DNA of 64,000 nt from Streptomyces lomondensis (GTDB lineage Bacteria; Actinomycetota; Actinomycetes; Streptomycetales; Streptomycetaceae), in assembly GCF_014651035.1 (NCBI RefSeq), contig NZ_BMWC01000005.1, positions 310,001 through 374,000 of the forward strand, written 5' to 3'. Position 1 is the stretch's first letter. Each line of letters opens with the position of its first letter. This document shows positions 33,915 to 42,321 of the stretch, piece after piece. Both the position numbers and the translations under genes were made by a program. The notes under the pieces were generated by a model. The model was not told where the DNA came from, did no database searches, and worked only from the letters and a program-made list of their open reading frames with translations.

Positions 33915-34571
33915 GCCGATCACGCTACGGTCAGGATGGACGTCCTGGTTCTGCTCGGCCGCACCCTGTTCGGAGAGGTCAGACGAATTGCAGCCAGTCA
34001 GATCTCTTCGGCAAGCGTGCGCGTGCCCGCCGTCCCGGGTGTCACCGTGGCGAAGACCATGCCGAACAGTGTCCAGGCGGTGGCGTCGCCGAGGCGTCCA
34101 GGGGGCAGCTGCTGCTCGGTAGCCGCGTCGTGCCCGGGGATCGACGCCGGGCGCGGTGCTCCGGGAGATGGCAGGCCAAGCACCTTCGGTCGGTGGTCCG
34201 GACCGGCATGGGCGTGTGAATCCACCTTGAGCACCTGTTCCTCCGGATGGGATGGGACGACACCGACCTGATCACACAGCGCGGGGCATCGCCGACCATG
34301 CCACGCCCACGAAAGCTCCCGCCCTCGCGCACGCCGCGCCGCGGTGTCCCCGTCACCCGTACGGCGCAGTCCGGCCAAGCCCGTACCCCTTCGGTAGCGC
34401 ACCGCAGACCGGCGCACCGAGGGGCTTCTCCCCGCTGTGCCCGGCAGGCGCTGTGGGCGTGGATCGCGCAGGATGGTGCCGGTTACCCGGCCTTTGAAGG
34501 CACACGCGGGCAGCCGCTTTCCGCGTGCGGCGCAGCGCCGCCCCATTCCTCGTTCTTTCAGGGAGCACCGT
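33915..34571. other. Gene-poor segment between the APH-like and DUF8129-like genes
   Basis: About 650 bp without a supported gene. An open frame on the minus strand (33998-34669) has no recognisable motif and poor codon character, so I reject it. The segment may hold degraded DNA; it contains the promoter (-10 near 33922) of the APH-like gene and the leader of the next gene. Confidence 0.5.
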
Positions 34572-35633
34572 ATGGCTGTGACGACGGAGGAACTCGTACC
34601 GGTGCTGGAGGATGCGCGCCAGGCGCATGCCGCGGTCCTCGACCGGTTCCGCGCGGATGTCGCGGTCACGCCGCCGGGACCTTACCGGCAGATGCTCGAA
34701 CACCACACCGACGAGGTGCAAGAGAGTGTCGACCTCATCCAGCACCAGGTGCGCCGACTCCAGCAGCGGGGCATCATCGGCTCGGCGACCGCTGCGGCGC
34801 GGTTCGTCGCGCGGGGCGCGGCGGGCACGGCGATGCTGCCGCTGCGGGTGGGGTCAAAGATCGTGACGGGGATGCTGTACGGCAAGGGCCCGGCCGATGC
34901 GCGGCAGTTGCTGCGGAACACAGAGGACGAGTACGCGACTGCCGCGCGGGCGCTGGCGGCGTCGCGGGCGGGTGAGGCCCTCGCCTCGCACGTCGACGAC
35001 CAGGCCGCCGCCGATGCGCTCGGCGCGGTGCGTCGCCAGGACGAAGAACTGCTGCAGGCACTGGAGCAGAGTCTCACCGAGCACGCCCGCGCCATGGCCA
35101 GGCCTGCCAACGGCTCCCGGCCTGACCGGGCCGGCGGCGGCTCGGTGGCCGACGCGGCAGCCCAAACGATGCGGGCTGCTGCCGAGCGGGCGCGTGACCT
35201 GACCCGGCGCGGTGGCCGACAGGCCGGGGGCGCGGCCGAAGGCGCGCTGCGGGAGACGGCTCAGCCCGACCGCATGGCTGAGGAGGTTCAGGGAGCGGTC
35301 ACGCGCGAGGACGAGCTGCCGATCGCCGGATTCAGCCAGCTGAGCACCGGGAAGATCCAGCAGCGGCTGCGCACGCTGTCCCAGTCGGAGCTGACGGTGA
35401 TCGAGGGCTACGAGCGCGCCCATGCCCAGCGCAAGGGCGTGCTGGAGGCGATCGAACAGCTGCGCGGCAGTGAGCCGTGGGACGGCTACGACGTCATGGG
35501 CCCGGCCGAGATCACCGCGCGGCTGGCGGACGCCCCCGTCGGCGTGGCCCGCCAGGTGATGGAGTACGAGCGGCGCCACCGGCAACGCCAGGACGTCATC
35601 TCCGCCGCTGAGACTCGGATTCCCGGCAGCTGA
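34572..35633 (+). CDS. Helical protein with tandem DUF8129-like C-terminal domains
   Basis: A 353-residue soluble protein. The N-terminal ~140 residues form helices resembling a ferritin-like bundle (AVLDRFRADVAVTP, LEHHTDEVQESVDLIQHQVR), followed by an alanine/arginine-rich linker. The end contains two related ~45-residue units: AGFSQLSTGKIQQRLRTLSQ with VIEGYERAHAQRKGVLEAIE, and YDVMGPAEITARLADAPVGV with VMEYERRHRQRQDVISAAE. Each resembles the DUF8129 domain of lipid-droplet-associated actinobacterial proteins. The ATG 34572 follows a CAGGGAG ribosome-binding site. Role unknown; stress-linked by location only. Confidence 0.7.
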   Translation: MAVTTEELVPVLEDARQAHAAVLDRFRADVAVTPPGPYRQMLEHHTDEVQESVDLIQHQVRRLQQRGIIGSATAAARFVARGAAGTAMLPLRVGSKIVTGMLYGKGPADARQLLRNTEDEYATAARALAASRAGEALASHVDDQAAADALGAVRRQDEELLQALEQSLTEHARAMARPANGSRPDRAGGGSVADAAAQTMRAAAERARDLTRRGGRQAGGAAEGALRETAQPDRMAEEVQGAVTREDELPIAGFSQLSTGKIQQRLRTLSQSELTVIEGYERAHAQRKGVLEAIEQLRGSEPWDGYDVMGPAEITARLADAPVGVARQVMEYERRHRQRQDVISAAETRIPGS

Positions 35634-35672
35634 CCGGGCACAGTACGTCAGAAGTGCAGGGCAGTCCCCGTT

Positions 35673-36182
35673 TCAGCCGCGGAGTGCCGTGTCGTCGAGG
35701 ACCTGCTCGCGGAGGATGTCCGCGTGGCCGCAGTGCTGGGCGAGTTCGCGCAGGACGTGCAGGTAGACCCAGCGCAGCGGCAGCGGGCCCCGCCGGTTGC
35801 CCCGTACGAGGTCGTCCAGCGTCAGCTCTGCCGTGGCTCGACGGGACGCCTCGCACGCCTGCCGGTGGGCATGCTGCACCGACGCGATCGTGTCGCCGTC
35901 GTCGAGGTCGAACGACTCGTCCGGCGTGTCGGGAATGCCGATCTCGGTACGGGATCGGCACGTGATCGCCTCGTCGAACCAGACCTTCTCGACGAACGTG
36001 GCGTGCTTCAGCAGGCCCAGCAGCGTGGTCTTGGACGTGACCAGCGACTGGCGCGCCTGCTCCTCCGTCAGTCCGTTCAGGGTGTCGCGGAGCGCGGTTC
36101 GATGCTCGTCGAGGAACACCTCGAACTGATCGCGGAGTGTTGCGTGGAAGACGGCGGGTTCCACTGACGGCTGGAGGTCCAT
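35673..36182 (-). CDS. DinB/DUF664-family protein
   Basis: A 169-residue four-helix DinB-like protein. LDEHRTALRDTLNGLTEEQA, LLGLLKHATFVEKVWFDEAI and LRELAQHCGHADILREQVLD place the three metal-binding histidines of the family (H in KHATF, and HCGH region). Such proteins bind a divalent metal; many are thiol S-transferases using mycothiol. TATCGT ends 7 nt before the ATG at 36182, predicting a leaderless mRNA. No partner gene is evident. Confidence 0.8.
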   Translation of the reverse strand: MDLQPSVEPAVFHATLRDQFEVFLDEHRTALRDTLNGLTEEQARQSLVTSKTTLLGLLKHATFVEKVWFDEAITCRSRTEIGIPDTPDESFDLDDGDTIASVQHAHRQACEASRRATAELTLDDLVRGNRRGPLPLRWVYLHVLRELAQHCGHADILREQVLDDTALRG

Positions 36183-36271
36183 GACCGCAACGATAAGCTG
36201 CCCAGCCTCTCTGCTGCGGAGCCTTCTACTGCGGACTCCTCTGCGTTGGGCCCCAGGAACGCCTTGGCCGT

Positions 36272-37060
36272 TCAACCGCCCACATGGACGTGCGCGGCCC
36301 ACCACGCGGGCTCGCCCGGGTGACGGGCCCGCAGCTCGGTCGTGGCCGCGTGCAGCGCGCGGGCGATCTCCTCGTCGCCTACGGGCGCGCCGTGCGCCAG
36401 CGGGGTGTAGACCCGCTCCGCCATGTCCACCGCGAGGTCGTCGCGGATGTTCCACAGCGTTCCCACGACGTTGCGGTAGCCCGCGAGCTGGAACGCGCCG
36501 GTGATGTGGATCGCCTCGTCCGACAATCCCGCGCCGGTCCGCATGGTGCTGCACGCGGACAGATAGGCGAACTCCGCGGCGGGCAGACGCATCCGGGAGA
36601 TGTCCAGCACGGTCATCGGCGCCCGGTCGTGGTCGTGGAGGACCAGCGCGCTGCGGGAGGGCGCCTGCCCGTCATTCCGCCCGTGGCAGGCGAAGTGCGC
36701 CCAGTCGGCGGTGGGCAGCGCCGCGGCCAGCGCGTCGTGGGTGACCTCCGCTCCGGTGAGCACCCGTGTGCCGGGGAACAGCTCGGCCAGCATGCCGACC
36801 TCGCGCAGCGTGCCCGGCAGTTCCTGCAACGAGCCGGGCGGCCGGGGCACCGCGCACGCCACCAACCGGGCCGGGCCCCGGCGCGCCGCCGGCTCGCGGG
36901 TGCGGTGGTGCCGTAGCGACCGCACGGCCGGCACTAGGAGGAGACGACCCGGTCGAGCACCGAACGCCAGCGGCTCGGCCAACTCCCAGTCCAGGTCCTC
37001 GGGTTCACCGGCGAGACCCTGCCGGTCCCGGGGCAGGAACCGCGGCGCCGGGCGCCCGGC
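36272..37060 (-). pseudogene. CHAT-domain protein, truncated and frameshifted
   Basis: The last ~200 residues are a CHAT caspase-like protease: AHFACHGRND holds the catalytic His and YLSACSTMRTG the catalytic Cys. GAFQLAGYRNVVGTLWNIRD and the WWAAHVHVGG end are intact. At 36934 the frame breaks: the previous frame reads VLDRVVSS then a stop, whereas family members continue with Y-x-P-x-VRALRH, which is found in the next frame. A single deleted base explains this. The first in-frame start in the intact part is only TTG 36982, and nothing typical of the N terminus (such as repeats) remains. It ends head-to-head at the neighbouring caspase gene. Non-functional as it stands. Confidence 0.7.
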
Positions 37061-37068
37061 GGTTCGAG

Positions 37069-38688
37069 ATGCTCACCGCCTCTGGCGACCGTACGGCCGC
37101 GGGCGGCTGCTTCACCCGGTCCCTGACGGCGGTACTGCGCTCCGGGGACCCCGGACTCGGCGAGCGGCTGCGCTGCCCCGACCTGCGGTCCGTCATCTCC
37201 GGGCACTGTCCCGCGCAGACCGCCGTCCACCTCGCGTTCGACGGACGACGGCGGACCACGAGCGGGGACGAGGGCCTGTGGCTCGCGGTGAACACCTCCC
37301 GGGCGTGGCAGGAGTCGGTGCTCACCGGCCATCTCGCCGCGGCCGAGATCGAGCGCCTCACCGCGGCCTACGAACCGACGCCGGAGCTGGGCCGGGTGGT
37401 CGGCCTGCTGCTCACCGGCGCCCGGTGCGTCGCCGTGACCGGTGCCTCCGGGTCCGGCAAGTCCACGCTGCTGTCGGCGCTGGCGCGTCCGTCGGTCGCC
37501 GAGTCCCAGGTGCCGACGCGCTTCCTGCACGCGGTGCTCTTCCTCACCCCCGGCACCACGCCCGAGCAGATCGTCGCGGACCTGGCCGGTCAGCTGGCCC
37601 GGCGGCTGCCGCAGCTGCGACTGCCGCCCGGTCCCGACGGCGACCACGGGCGGCGGGCCGCCGCTCCCGACCTGTTCGAGCACCTGTTGCTGGACCCGCT
37701 GCGAGCGCTCGGCCCCGGGCACGGACCCGTCCATGTGGCCGTCGACGGACTGGACGCGCTGGACCCGGTCGACCGGGACTGGATGCTCTCGTCGTTGAAG
37801 CACCTGCTCACCGACGACGGCCTGGGCTGGCTGCGGTTCGTCATCGCCACCGAGCTGCCGGAGAACCTGCCCGGGTGCTCCGCGACGGTCGCGATGACGC
37901 GGCCCGCGGGGACGGCGCAGCCCCCGGCCTCGCCCGAGGAGGCCCTGGCACGAGCGGCCGACGGCGCCGGAGCCCGGCCGGACATCCCGGCGGAGGTGCT
38001 CGGCCTGCCATCCGACGCCCTGCGGGCCCTCGACGCCGCCGGCGTGTCGTCCGTCGTCGAGCTGGTCACCCTGAGCGGCCGCGAACTGCTCCTGCTCGGG
38101 GTCCCCGAGCAGGTAGTGAAGACCGTCGCGGACAGGCTCTACGACATCGGGCTCTCCCTGGCGGACCGGACGGCCGGGCAGGTCGTGCTGGAGGTGCTGG
38201 CCGCGACGGGCGGCACGCCGCTGCCCGTCCGACTGCTCGGCGCGGCCGGCGGCCGGCTCGGCGGCCCGGCCCGGATCCCCCTGCTGAGGGACGTGCTGAC
38301 CCAGCTGGGCCCCGACATCCACCGCATCGCCCCCGGGGAGCCGCACGAACGGGTCACGCTCGCGGGAACCCGTCCGGCGCCGTCCCGGGCCGCCCATCGG
38401 GCGCTCGCGGAGTCGATCGAGGAGGCGGCGCCGGTGGCCGCGCGGCTCCACGGCGGCCCGGAGCAGGCGTACGCCGAGGCCCGGCAGGCGGACCACCTGT
38501 GGGCGGCCCGCCGGTACGCCGACGCCGTGGCCTGCCTCGCCACGCGGACGTCCCGCATCCGCGCCCACGAGCGGCGGCGGTGGGCCGCCTGGCACCACCG
38601 TTCCGCCGCCGAACTGGGCGAGGACCATCCCGTCACCGAGAGGATCCGGGCCCATCTGACCGCCGCGGCGCCCACCGGCGGAGTATGA
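37069..38688 (+). CDS. Caspase-fold remnant fused to P-loop NTPase, 5'-truncated
   Basis: A 539-residue open frame whose first ~85 residues (MLTASGDRTAAGGCFTRSL, then LRSVISGHCPAQTAVHLAFDG) match the last part of a caspase (C14) domain, after the catalytic Cys. The His/Cys dyad would precede this and is missing. A P-loop (GASGSGKSTLL, about residues 125-135) with VAVDGLDALD as Walker B follows, then helical repeats of an NTPase-associated region and a C terminus that appears complete. No ribosome-binding site precedes ATG 37069, so the gene has lost its start and promoter. It was likely a conflict/defence-type protein; expression now is doubtful. Confidence 0.6.
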   Translation: MLTASGDRTAAGGCFTRSLTAVLRSGDPGLGERLRCPDLRSVISGHCPAQTAVHLAFDGRRRTTSGDEGLWLAVNTSRAWQESVLTGHLAAAEIERLTAAYEPTPELGRVVGLLLTGARCVAVTGASGSGKSTLLSALARPSVAESQVPTRFLHAVLFLTPGTTPEQIVADLAGQLARRLPQLRLPPGPDGDHGRRAAAPDLFEHLLLDPLRALGPGHGPVHVAVDGLDALDPVDRDWMLSSLKHLLTDDGLGWLRFVIATELPENLPGCSATVAMTRPAGTAQPPASPEEALARAADGAGARPDIPAEVLGLPSDALRALDAAGVSSVVELVTLSGRELLLLGVPEQVVKTVADRLYDIGLSLADRTAGQVVLEVLAATGGTPLPVRLLGAAGGRLGGPARIPLLRDVLTQLGPDIHRIAPGEPHERVTLAGTRPAPSRAAHRALAESIEEAAPVAARLHGGPEQAYAEARQADHLWAARRYADAVACLATRTSRIRAHERRRWAAWHHRSAAELGEDHPVTERIRAHLTAAAPTGGV

Positions 38689-39002
38689 CCGGCGGCGGGT
38701 AAGGCACCCGGGCGTCTCCCGCAGCGGTGGCCTGGCTGGGGAGATACCTGGCGTCTCACCCGGACGGGCCAGGACGAGCCGGCCGAGAGGCGTCCCGGCC
38801 GTGCGCTGGTCACGGGCCGGAAACCCCGGCCGGGGACCGCAGGACGGTGCGGCGGCCGCCAGGCGGCCATCGGTCCCGTGCCGCACCCTGATCTCGGGAA
38901 ACCGTCCTCCGGGCCCCGATGCCTGATGAGCCGGCTTCTCCCCACGGCATGTGAACTTCCGATCCAGGCTCCGTCTGGATCACGGCGAGTAAGGACTCTC
39001 TC
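38689..39002. other. Intergenic region with a nested inverted repeat
   Basis: No gene in these 314 bp. GGCCGCC-A-GGCGGCC (38854-38868) is a perfect hairpin, enclosed by GGTGCGGC (38846-38853) and GCCGCACC (38880-38887). It could terminate the preceding gene. AAGGA near 38991 is the ribosome-binding site of the next gene. Confidence 0.5.
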
Positions 39003-39236
39003 ATGGTCAGCAGCACCGAAACGGGCGGCGTCACCGGCACCAAGGACAAGGACTACAACCTGATCTGGTTCGTCGAAGCCTGCCTGAGCAACGCCCTGCG
39101 GATGGAGACCTACATCCAGGACGCGGAGCGGGCGAACGACACGGAGGTCGTGGAACTGTTCCGCAAGGCGCAGGCCGACAGCCGCAAGGGTGCCGAACTC
39201 GGCAAGGAACTCCTGCGCTCCAGGCTCGGCGGCTGA
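39003..39236 (+). CDS. Small conserved helical protein (77 aa)
   Basis: A 77-residue acidic protein beginning MVSSTETGGVTGTKDKDYNL. It continues with IWFVEACLSNALRMETYIQD and VELFRKAQADSRKGAELGK, two strongly amphipathic helices and likely a helical hairpin. Its length and helical pattern are typical of a family seen in many actinobacteria with no assigned function. AAGGA lies about 9 nt before ATG 39003. It closes the accessory stretch before hemE. Confidence 0.7.
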   Translation: MVSSTETGGVTGTKDKDYNLIWFVEACLSNALRMETYIQDAERANDTEVVELFRKAQADSRKGAELGKELLRSRLGG

Positions 39237-39305
39237 CCCGCCCGGCCCGCCCCGCCCACTGCTCCGACACGCGCCATCCGGCACATGGCCGGCGCACCTG
39301 GTGAG

Positions 39306-40373
39306 TCAGCGGGCCGTGTGGGTGTGGACGTACTCCACGAGCCGGGTCAGCGCGTCCGGGTCGGTGGACGGCATGACGCCGTGGCCGAGGTTGAAGACGT
39401 GGCCCTCCAGGCCCGCCGCGGAGTCCAGGACCTCGCGGGTCTTGGCCTCGACGGCCTCCGTCGGGGCGAACAGCACGGTCGGGTCGAGGTTGCCCTGGAG
39501 CGCCTTGCCGGGGCCGACGCGGCGGGCGGCCTCGTCCAGCGGGACGCGCCAGTCGACGCCGACGACGTCCGCGCCGGCCTCGCCCATGAGGCCCAGCAGC
39601 TCTCCGGTGCCGACGCCGAAGTGGATGCGCGGGACGCCGTAGCCGGCCACGGCCTGGAAGACCTTCGCCGAGGCGGGCAGCACCGAGCGCCGGTAGTCGG
39701 TGGGGGCGAGGGCGCCGGCCCAGGAGTCGAAGAGCTGGACCGCCGAGGCGCCCGCCTCGATCTGGACCTTCAGGAAGGCGGCCGTGATGTCCGCGAGGCG
39801 GTCGAGCAGGTCGGCCCACAGCTCGGGGTAGCCGTACATCATCGCCTTGGCGTTCTCGTACGTGCGGGACGGGCCGCCCTCGACGAGGTAGCTGGCGAGC
39901 GTGAAGGGGGCGCCGGCGAAGCCGATGAGGGGCGTGGCGCCGAGCTCGCGGGTGAGCAGGCCGATGGCCTCGGTGACGTAGGAGACGTCCTCGGGGGTCA
40001 GGTCGCGCAGTTGCGCCAGGTCGGCGCGGGTGCGGATCGGGCGCTCGACGACCGGTCCGACGCCGGGCTTGATGTCGAGGTCGACGCCGATGGCCTTCAG
40101 CGGGACCACGATGTCGCTGAAGTAGATCGCCGCGTCCACGTTGTGCCGGCGCACCGGCTGGAGCGTGATCTCGGTGACCAGCTCGGGCCGCATGCAGGAC
40201 TCCAGCATCGGAATGCCCTCGCGCACCTTGCGGTACTCCGGCAGCGAGCGCCCGGCCTGCCGCATGAACCACACCGGCGTGTGCGGCACGGGCTCGCGCC
40301 GGCACGCCTTGAGGAAGGCGGAGTCGTACGGGGCGGACGGCTGCGGGGCCCGGGGGGCGTCGTTGGCACTCAC
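39306..40373 (-). CDS. hemE: Uroporphyrinogen decarboxylase HemE
   Basis: A 355-residue TIM-barrel enzyme that converts uroporphyrinogen III to coproporphyrinogen III, the substrate of CgoX encoded at 16848-18338. The family signature is complete: PVWFMRQAGRSLPEYRKVR at the N terminus, FSDIVVPLKAIGVDL, GFAGAPFTLASYLVEGG and FNLGHGVMPSTDPDAL near the end, with the substrate-binding Arg and Asp residues. The start is GTG 40373. A GAAACT box is 6 nt upstream, so the transcript may be leaderless. It is divergent from the DUF3000 gene, 101 bp away. Confidence 0.95.
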   Translation of the reverse strand: MSANDAPRAPQPSAPYDSAFLKACRREPVPHTPVWFMRQAGRSLPEYRKVREGIPMLESCMRPELVTEITLQPVRRHNVDAAIYFSDIVVPLKAIGVDLDIKPGVGPVVERPIRTRADLAQLRDLTPEDVSYVTEAIGLLTRELGATPLIGFAGAPFTLASYLVEGGPSRTYENAKAMMYGYPELWADLLDRLADITAAFLKVQIEAGASAVQLFDSWAGALAPTDYRRSVLPASAKVFQAVAGYGVPRIHFGVGTGELLGLMGEAGADVVGVDWRVPLDEAARRVGPGKALQGNLDPTVLFAPTEAVEAKTREVLDSAAGLEGHVFNLGHGVMPSTDPDALTRLVEYVHTHTAR

Positions 40374-40462
40374 GGGCCAAGTTTCGCACGCCGTCGGAGA
40401 GCACGATTCAGCCCCTGGACAGGCGCGGGGTGTCTAGCCCCGCACCCGGGCTCCGGTCCCCG

Positions 40463-40468
40463 TAATCT
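40463..40468 (+). promoter_or_regulatory. TAATCT -10 box of the DUF3000 gene
   Basis: TAATCT ends 6 nt before ATG 40475, with no Shine-Dalgarno between, so a leaderless mRNA is predicted. The opposite strand carries a weaker GAAACT box (40385-40380) 6 nt from hemE GTG 40373. Confidence 0.5.
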
Positions 40469-40474
40469 TCCCGC

Positions 40475-41149
40475 ATGGCTGCGGCTCAGGGACGACTGTC
40501 GGACGGCGCTGGCGGAATGGACGAAGCGAAGGACACCGAGAACGACCGGCGGGAGGCGGACTCCGCCCCGCTGCCCTTCCGGACCGCCGTCGACGCGCTC
40601 AGGGGGGCGCGACTGCGGCCTCAGATCGAGGTCGAGCCGACGCGCCCGCCGCAGCGGCTCGCCCCCTACACCTACGCGCTGGAGGCCGCGGTCGTCGACG
40701 GCGACCAGGACCTGGCCGACGGCCGGCTGGTGCTGCTGCACGACCCGGCCGGGCACGACGCCTGGCAGGGCACGTTCCGGCTGGTGACGCTGGTGCGCGC
40801 GGAGCTGGAGCCGGAGATGGCGGCGGACCCGCTGCTGCCGGAGGTGTGCTGGTCCTGGCTGACCGGCGCGCTCCAGGCGCGCGGGCTGACGTACGGGGAG
40901 CCGAGCGGCACGGTCACGCGCGCGAGCTCCCACTACTTCGGCGGCCTGTCGGCGCGGCCGGCCGCCTCGCAGATCGAGATCCGCGCGTCGTGGACGCCGC
41001 GCGAGGGCCTGGACGGGGCGCCGGACACGGCCGCGCACCTGGCGTCCTGGTGCGATCTGCTCGCCCAGGTGGCGGGGCTGCCGCCGGCCGGTCCCGGCGA
41101 CGCGTCGGTGGTGACGCTGCCGCAGCGGCGGGGGCCGCAGTCCCGCTGA
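40475..41149 (+). CDS. DUF3000-domain protein
   Basis: A 224-residue cytoplasmic protein of the actinobacterial DUF3000 family: PFRTAVDALRGARLRPQIEV, RLAPYTYALEAAVVDGDQDL, ATLVLLHDPAGHDAWQGTFR-like GRLVLLHDPAGHDAWQG and AELEPEMAADPLLPEVCWSW. The family is usually located between hemE and a whiI-type regulator, as here. No activity is known. ATG 40475 is chosen from the position of the TAATCT box and the fit to homologues. Confidence 0.85.
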   Translation: MAAAQGRLSDGAGGMDEAKDTENDRREADSAPLPFRTAVDALRGARLRPQIEVEPTRPPQRLAPYTYALEAAVVDGDQDLADGRLVLLHDPAGHDAWQGTFRLVTLVRAELEPEMAADPLLPEVCWSWLTGALQARGLTYGEPSGTVTRASSHYFGGLSARPAASQIEIRASWTPREGLDGAPDTAAHLASWCDLLAQVAGLPPAGPGDASVVTLPQRRGPQSR

Positions 41150-41343
41150 TCGAACCTGTTCCGACCCCGTGCTGATCGAGCCTGCACGGGGCGGTCAACC
41201 CTGCCCTGCCGACGATCACACTCGCGTCCCCCTCTTGGCCGAATCACTTTGTCGATACGGCCACTTTCGACCGCGTAGCGACGCAGACCGAAACCGTTCG
41301 ACCTTGGAATGATCGACCGCCTGTCCGAATTGCACGGATTGTT

Positions 41344-41359
41344 ATCACCGAATCGTGAT
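41344..41359. promoter_or_regulatory. Inverted repeat upstream of the whiI promoter
   Basis: ATCAC-CGAATC-GTGAT, perfect 5-bp arms, 8 bp before the sigma-WhiG -35 box at 41367. It may be an operator for whiI. Confidence 0.35.
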
Positions 41360-41366
41360 CATTCTC

Positions 41367-41394
41367 TAAAGGCGGACGGGTTCGGTGCCGAAGA
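41367..41394 (+). promoter_or_regulatory. Sigma-WhiG-type promoter of whiI
   Basis: TAAA (41367-41370), 16 bp, then GCCGAAGA (41387-41394). The published consensus is TAAA-N15/16-GCCGATAA; here 6 of 8 bases of the -10 element and the spacing agree. In S. coelicolor whiI is known to depend on sigma WhiG. Confidence 0.75.
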
Positions 41395-41472
41395 CGACTG
41401 TGACCTTGAAAGCACGGTTCGTCCCGGCTTCACCCCCACGAGCCGGCCCCGTCCCGCACCCCAGGAGGCCTG

Positions 41473-42135
41473 GTGTCCGTTCTCCTCGAGCAGCCCGCAA
41501 GCCTGGTCGCCTACCGCCCGAACAAGCCGACCGCCATGGTGGTCGTGGCCGACCCGCGCGTCCGCTCCACCGTCACCCGCCACCTGTGGGCGCTCGGTGT
41601 GCGCGATGTCATCGAGGCCTCGTCCATCGCGGAGGCTCGTCCCCGCATCGGCAACCCCCGCGACATCTGCGTCGCCGACGTCCACCTGCCGGATGGCTCC
41701 GGCCTCACCCTGCTGTCCGAAACCCGCGCCGCGGGCTGGCCCAACGGGCTCGCCCTCTCGGCGGCCGACGACATCGGCGCCGTGCGCAACGCGCTCGCCG
41801 GCGGTGTGAAGGGTTACGTCGTCACCGGCACCCGTACCAACGTCGGGCTCCCCACCCGGCCGGGCGCCGCCCCCATCGGCGCCGCCGCCGCGCGCCTGCA
41901 CCGCCGCCCCCCGGGTGCCCCGAGCCACCCGGGCGGCTACCGCGAGCTGTCCGGCCGCGAGGTCGAGGTGCTGCGGCTGGTCGCGGAGGGCCAGTCGAAC
42001 AAGGCGATCGGCGTCTCGATGGGCCTGTCCGCGCTGACCGTCAAGAGCCACCTCGCCCGCATCGCGCGCAAGCTCGGCACGGGCGACCGCGCCGGGATGG
42101 TCGCGGTGGCGCTGCGGACCGGGATCATCCACTGA
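41473..42135 (+). CDS. whiI: WhiI-type orphan response regulator
   Basis: A 220-residue regulator with an N-terminal receiver-like domain and a LuxR-type helix-turn-helix (ELSGREVEVLRLVAEGQSNK, then ALTVKSHLARIARKL). The receiver keeps VADVHLPDGSG (Asp69) and VKGYV (Lys), but the acidic pair is reduced to one Asp (ADPRVR) and the usual Thr is Ser (LALSAADD). It should therefore be phosphorylated weakly or not at all, as known for WhiI. WhiI is needed for septation in aerial hyphae. GTG 41473 follows CCAGGAGGCC. Its position between DUF3000 and RNase D matches the S. coelicolor whiI locus from memory. Confidence 0.88.
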   Translation: MSVLLEQPASLVAYRPNKPTAMVVVADPRVRSTVTRHLWALGVRDVIEASSIAEARPRIGNPRDICVADVHLPDGSGLTLLSETRAAGWPNGLALSAADDIGAVRNALAGGVKGYVVTGTRTNVGLPTRPGAAPIGAAAARLHRRPPGAPSHPGGYRELSGREVEVLRLVAEGQSNKAIGVSMGLSALTVKSHLARIARKLGTGDRAGMVAVALRTGIIH

Positions 42136-42261
42136 CCCGCCCCGCCCTGACCTCTGGTGATCGTTCCCTCACGTGACCGGGACCGGCCGTCGGTCCCGTG
42201 CACCTCACGCACAGCCCGCGAACCCGCTGCTTCCCCGACATGACTGGTTTGCGACCCCCCG

Positions 42262-42295
42262 GCGCCCGTCGACGGAACGTTCCGTCGACGGGCGC
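42262..42295. terminator. 34-bp perfect palindrome after whiI
   Basis: GCGCCCGTCGACGGAAC (42262-42278) is followed directly by its exact reverse complement (42279-42295), with no T-run after. It lies 126 bp past the whiI stop and 27 bp before the RNase D start. Hairpin terminator or cruciform are both possible. Confidence 0.6.
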
Positions 42296-42321
42296 TGTCC
42301 ATACACGGATACCCTTGACAG

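Noticed and set aside
33998..34669. Minus-strand frame in the gap after the APH-like gene
   Set aside because: No motif, unusual composition, and it overlaps the start of the DUF8129-like gene.
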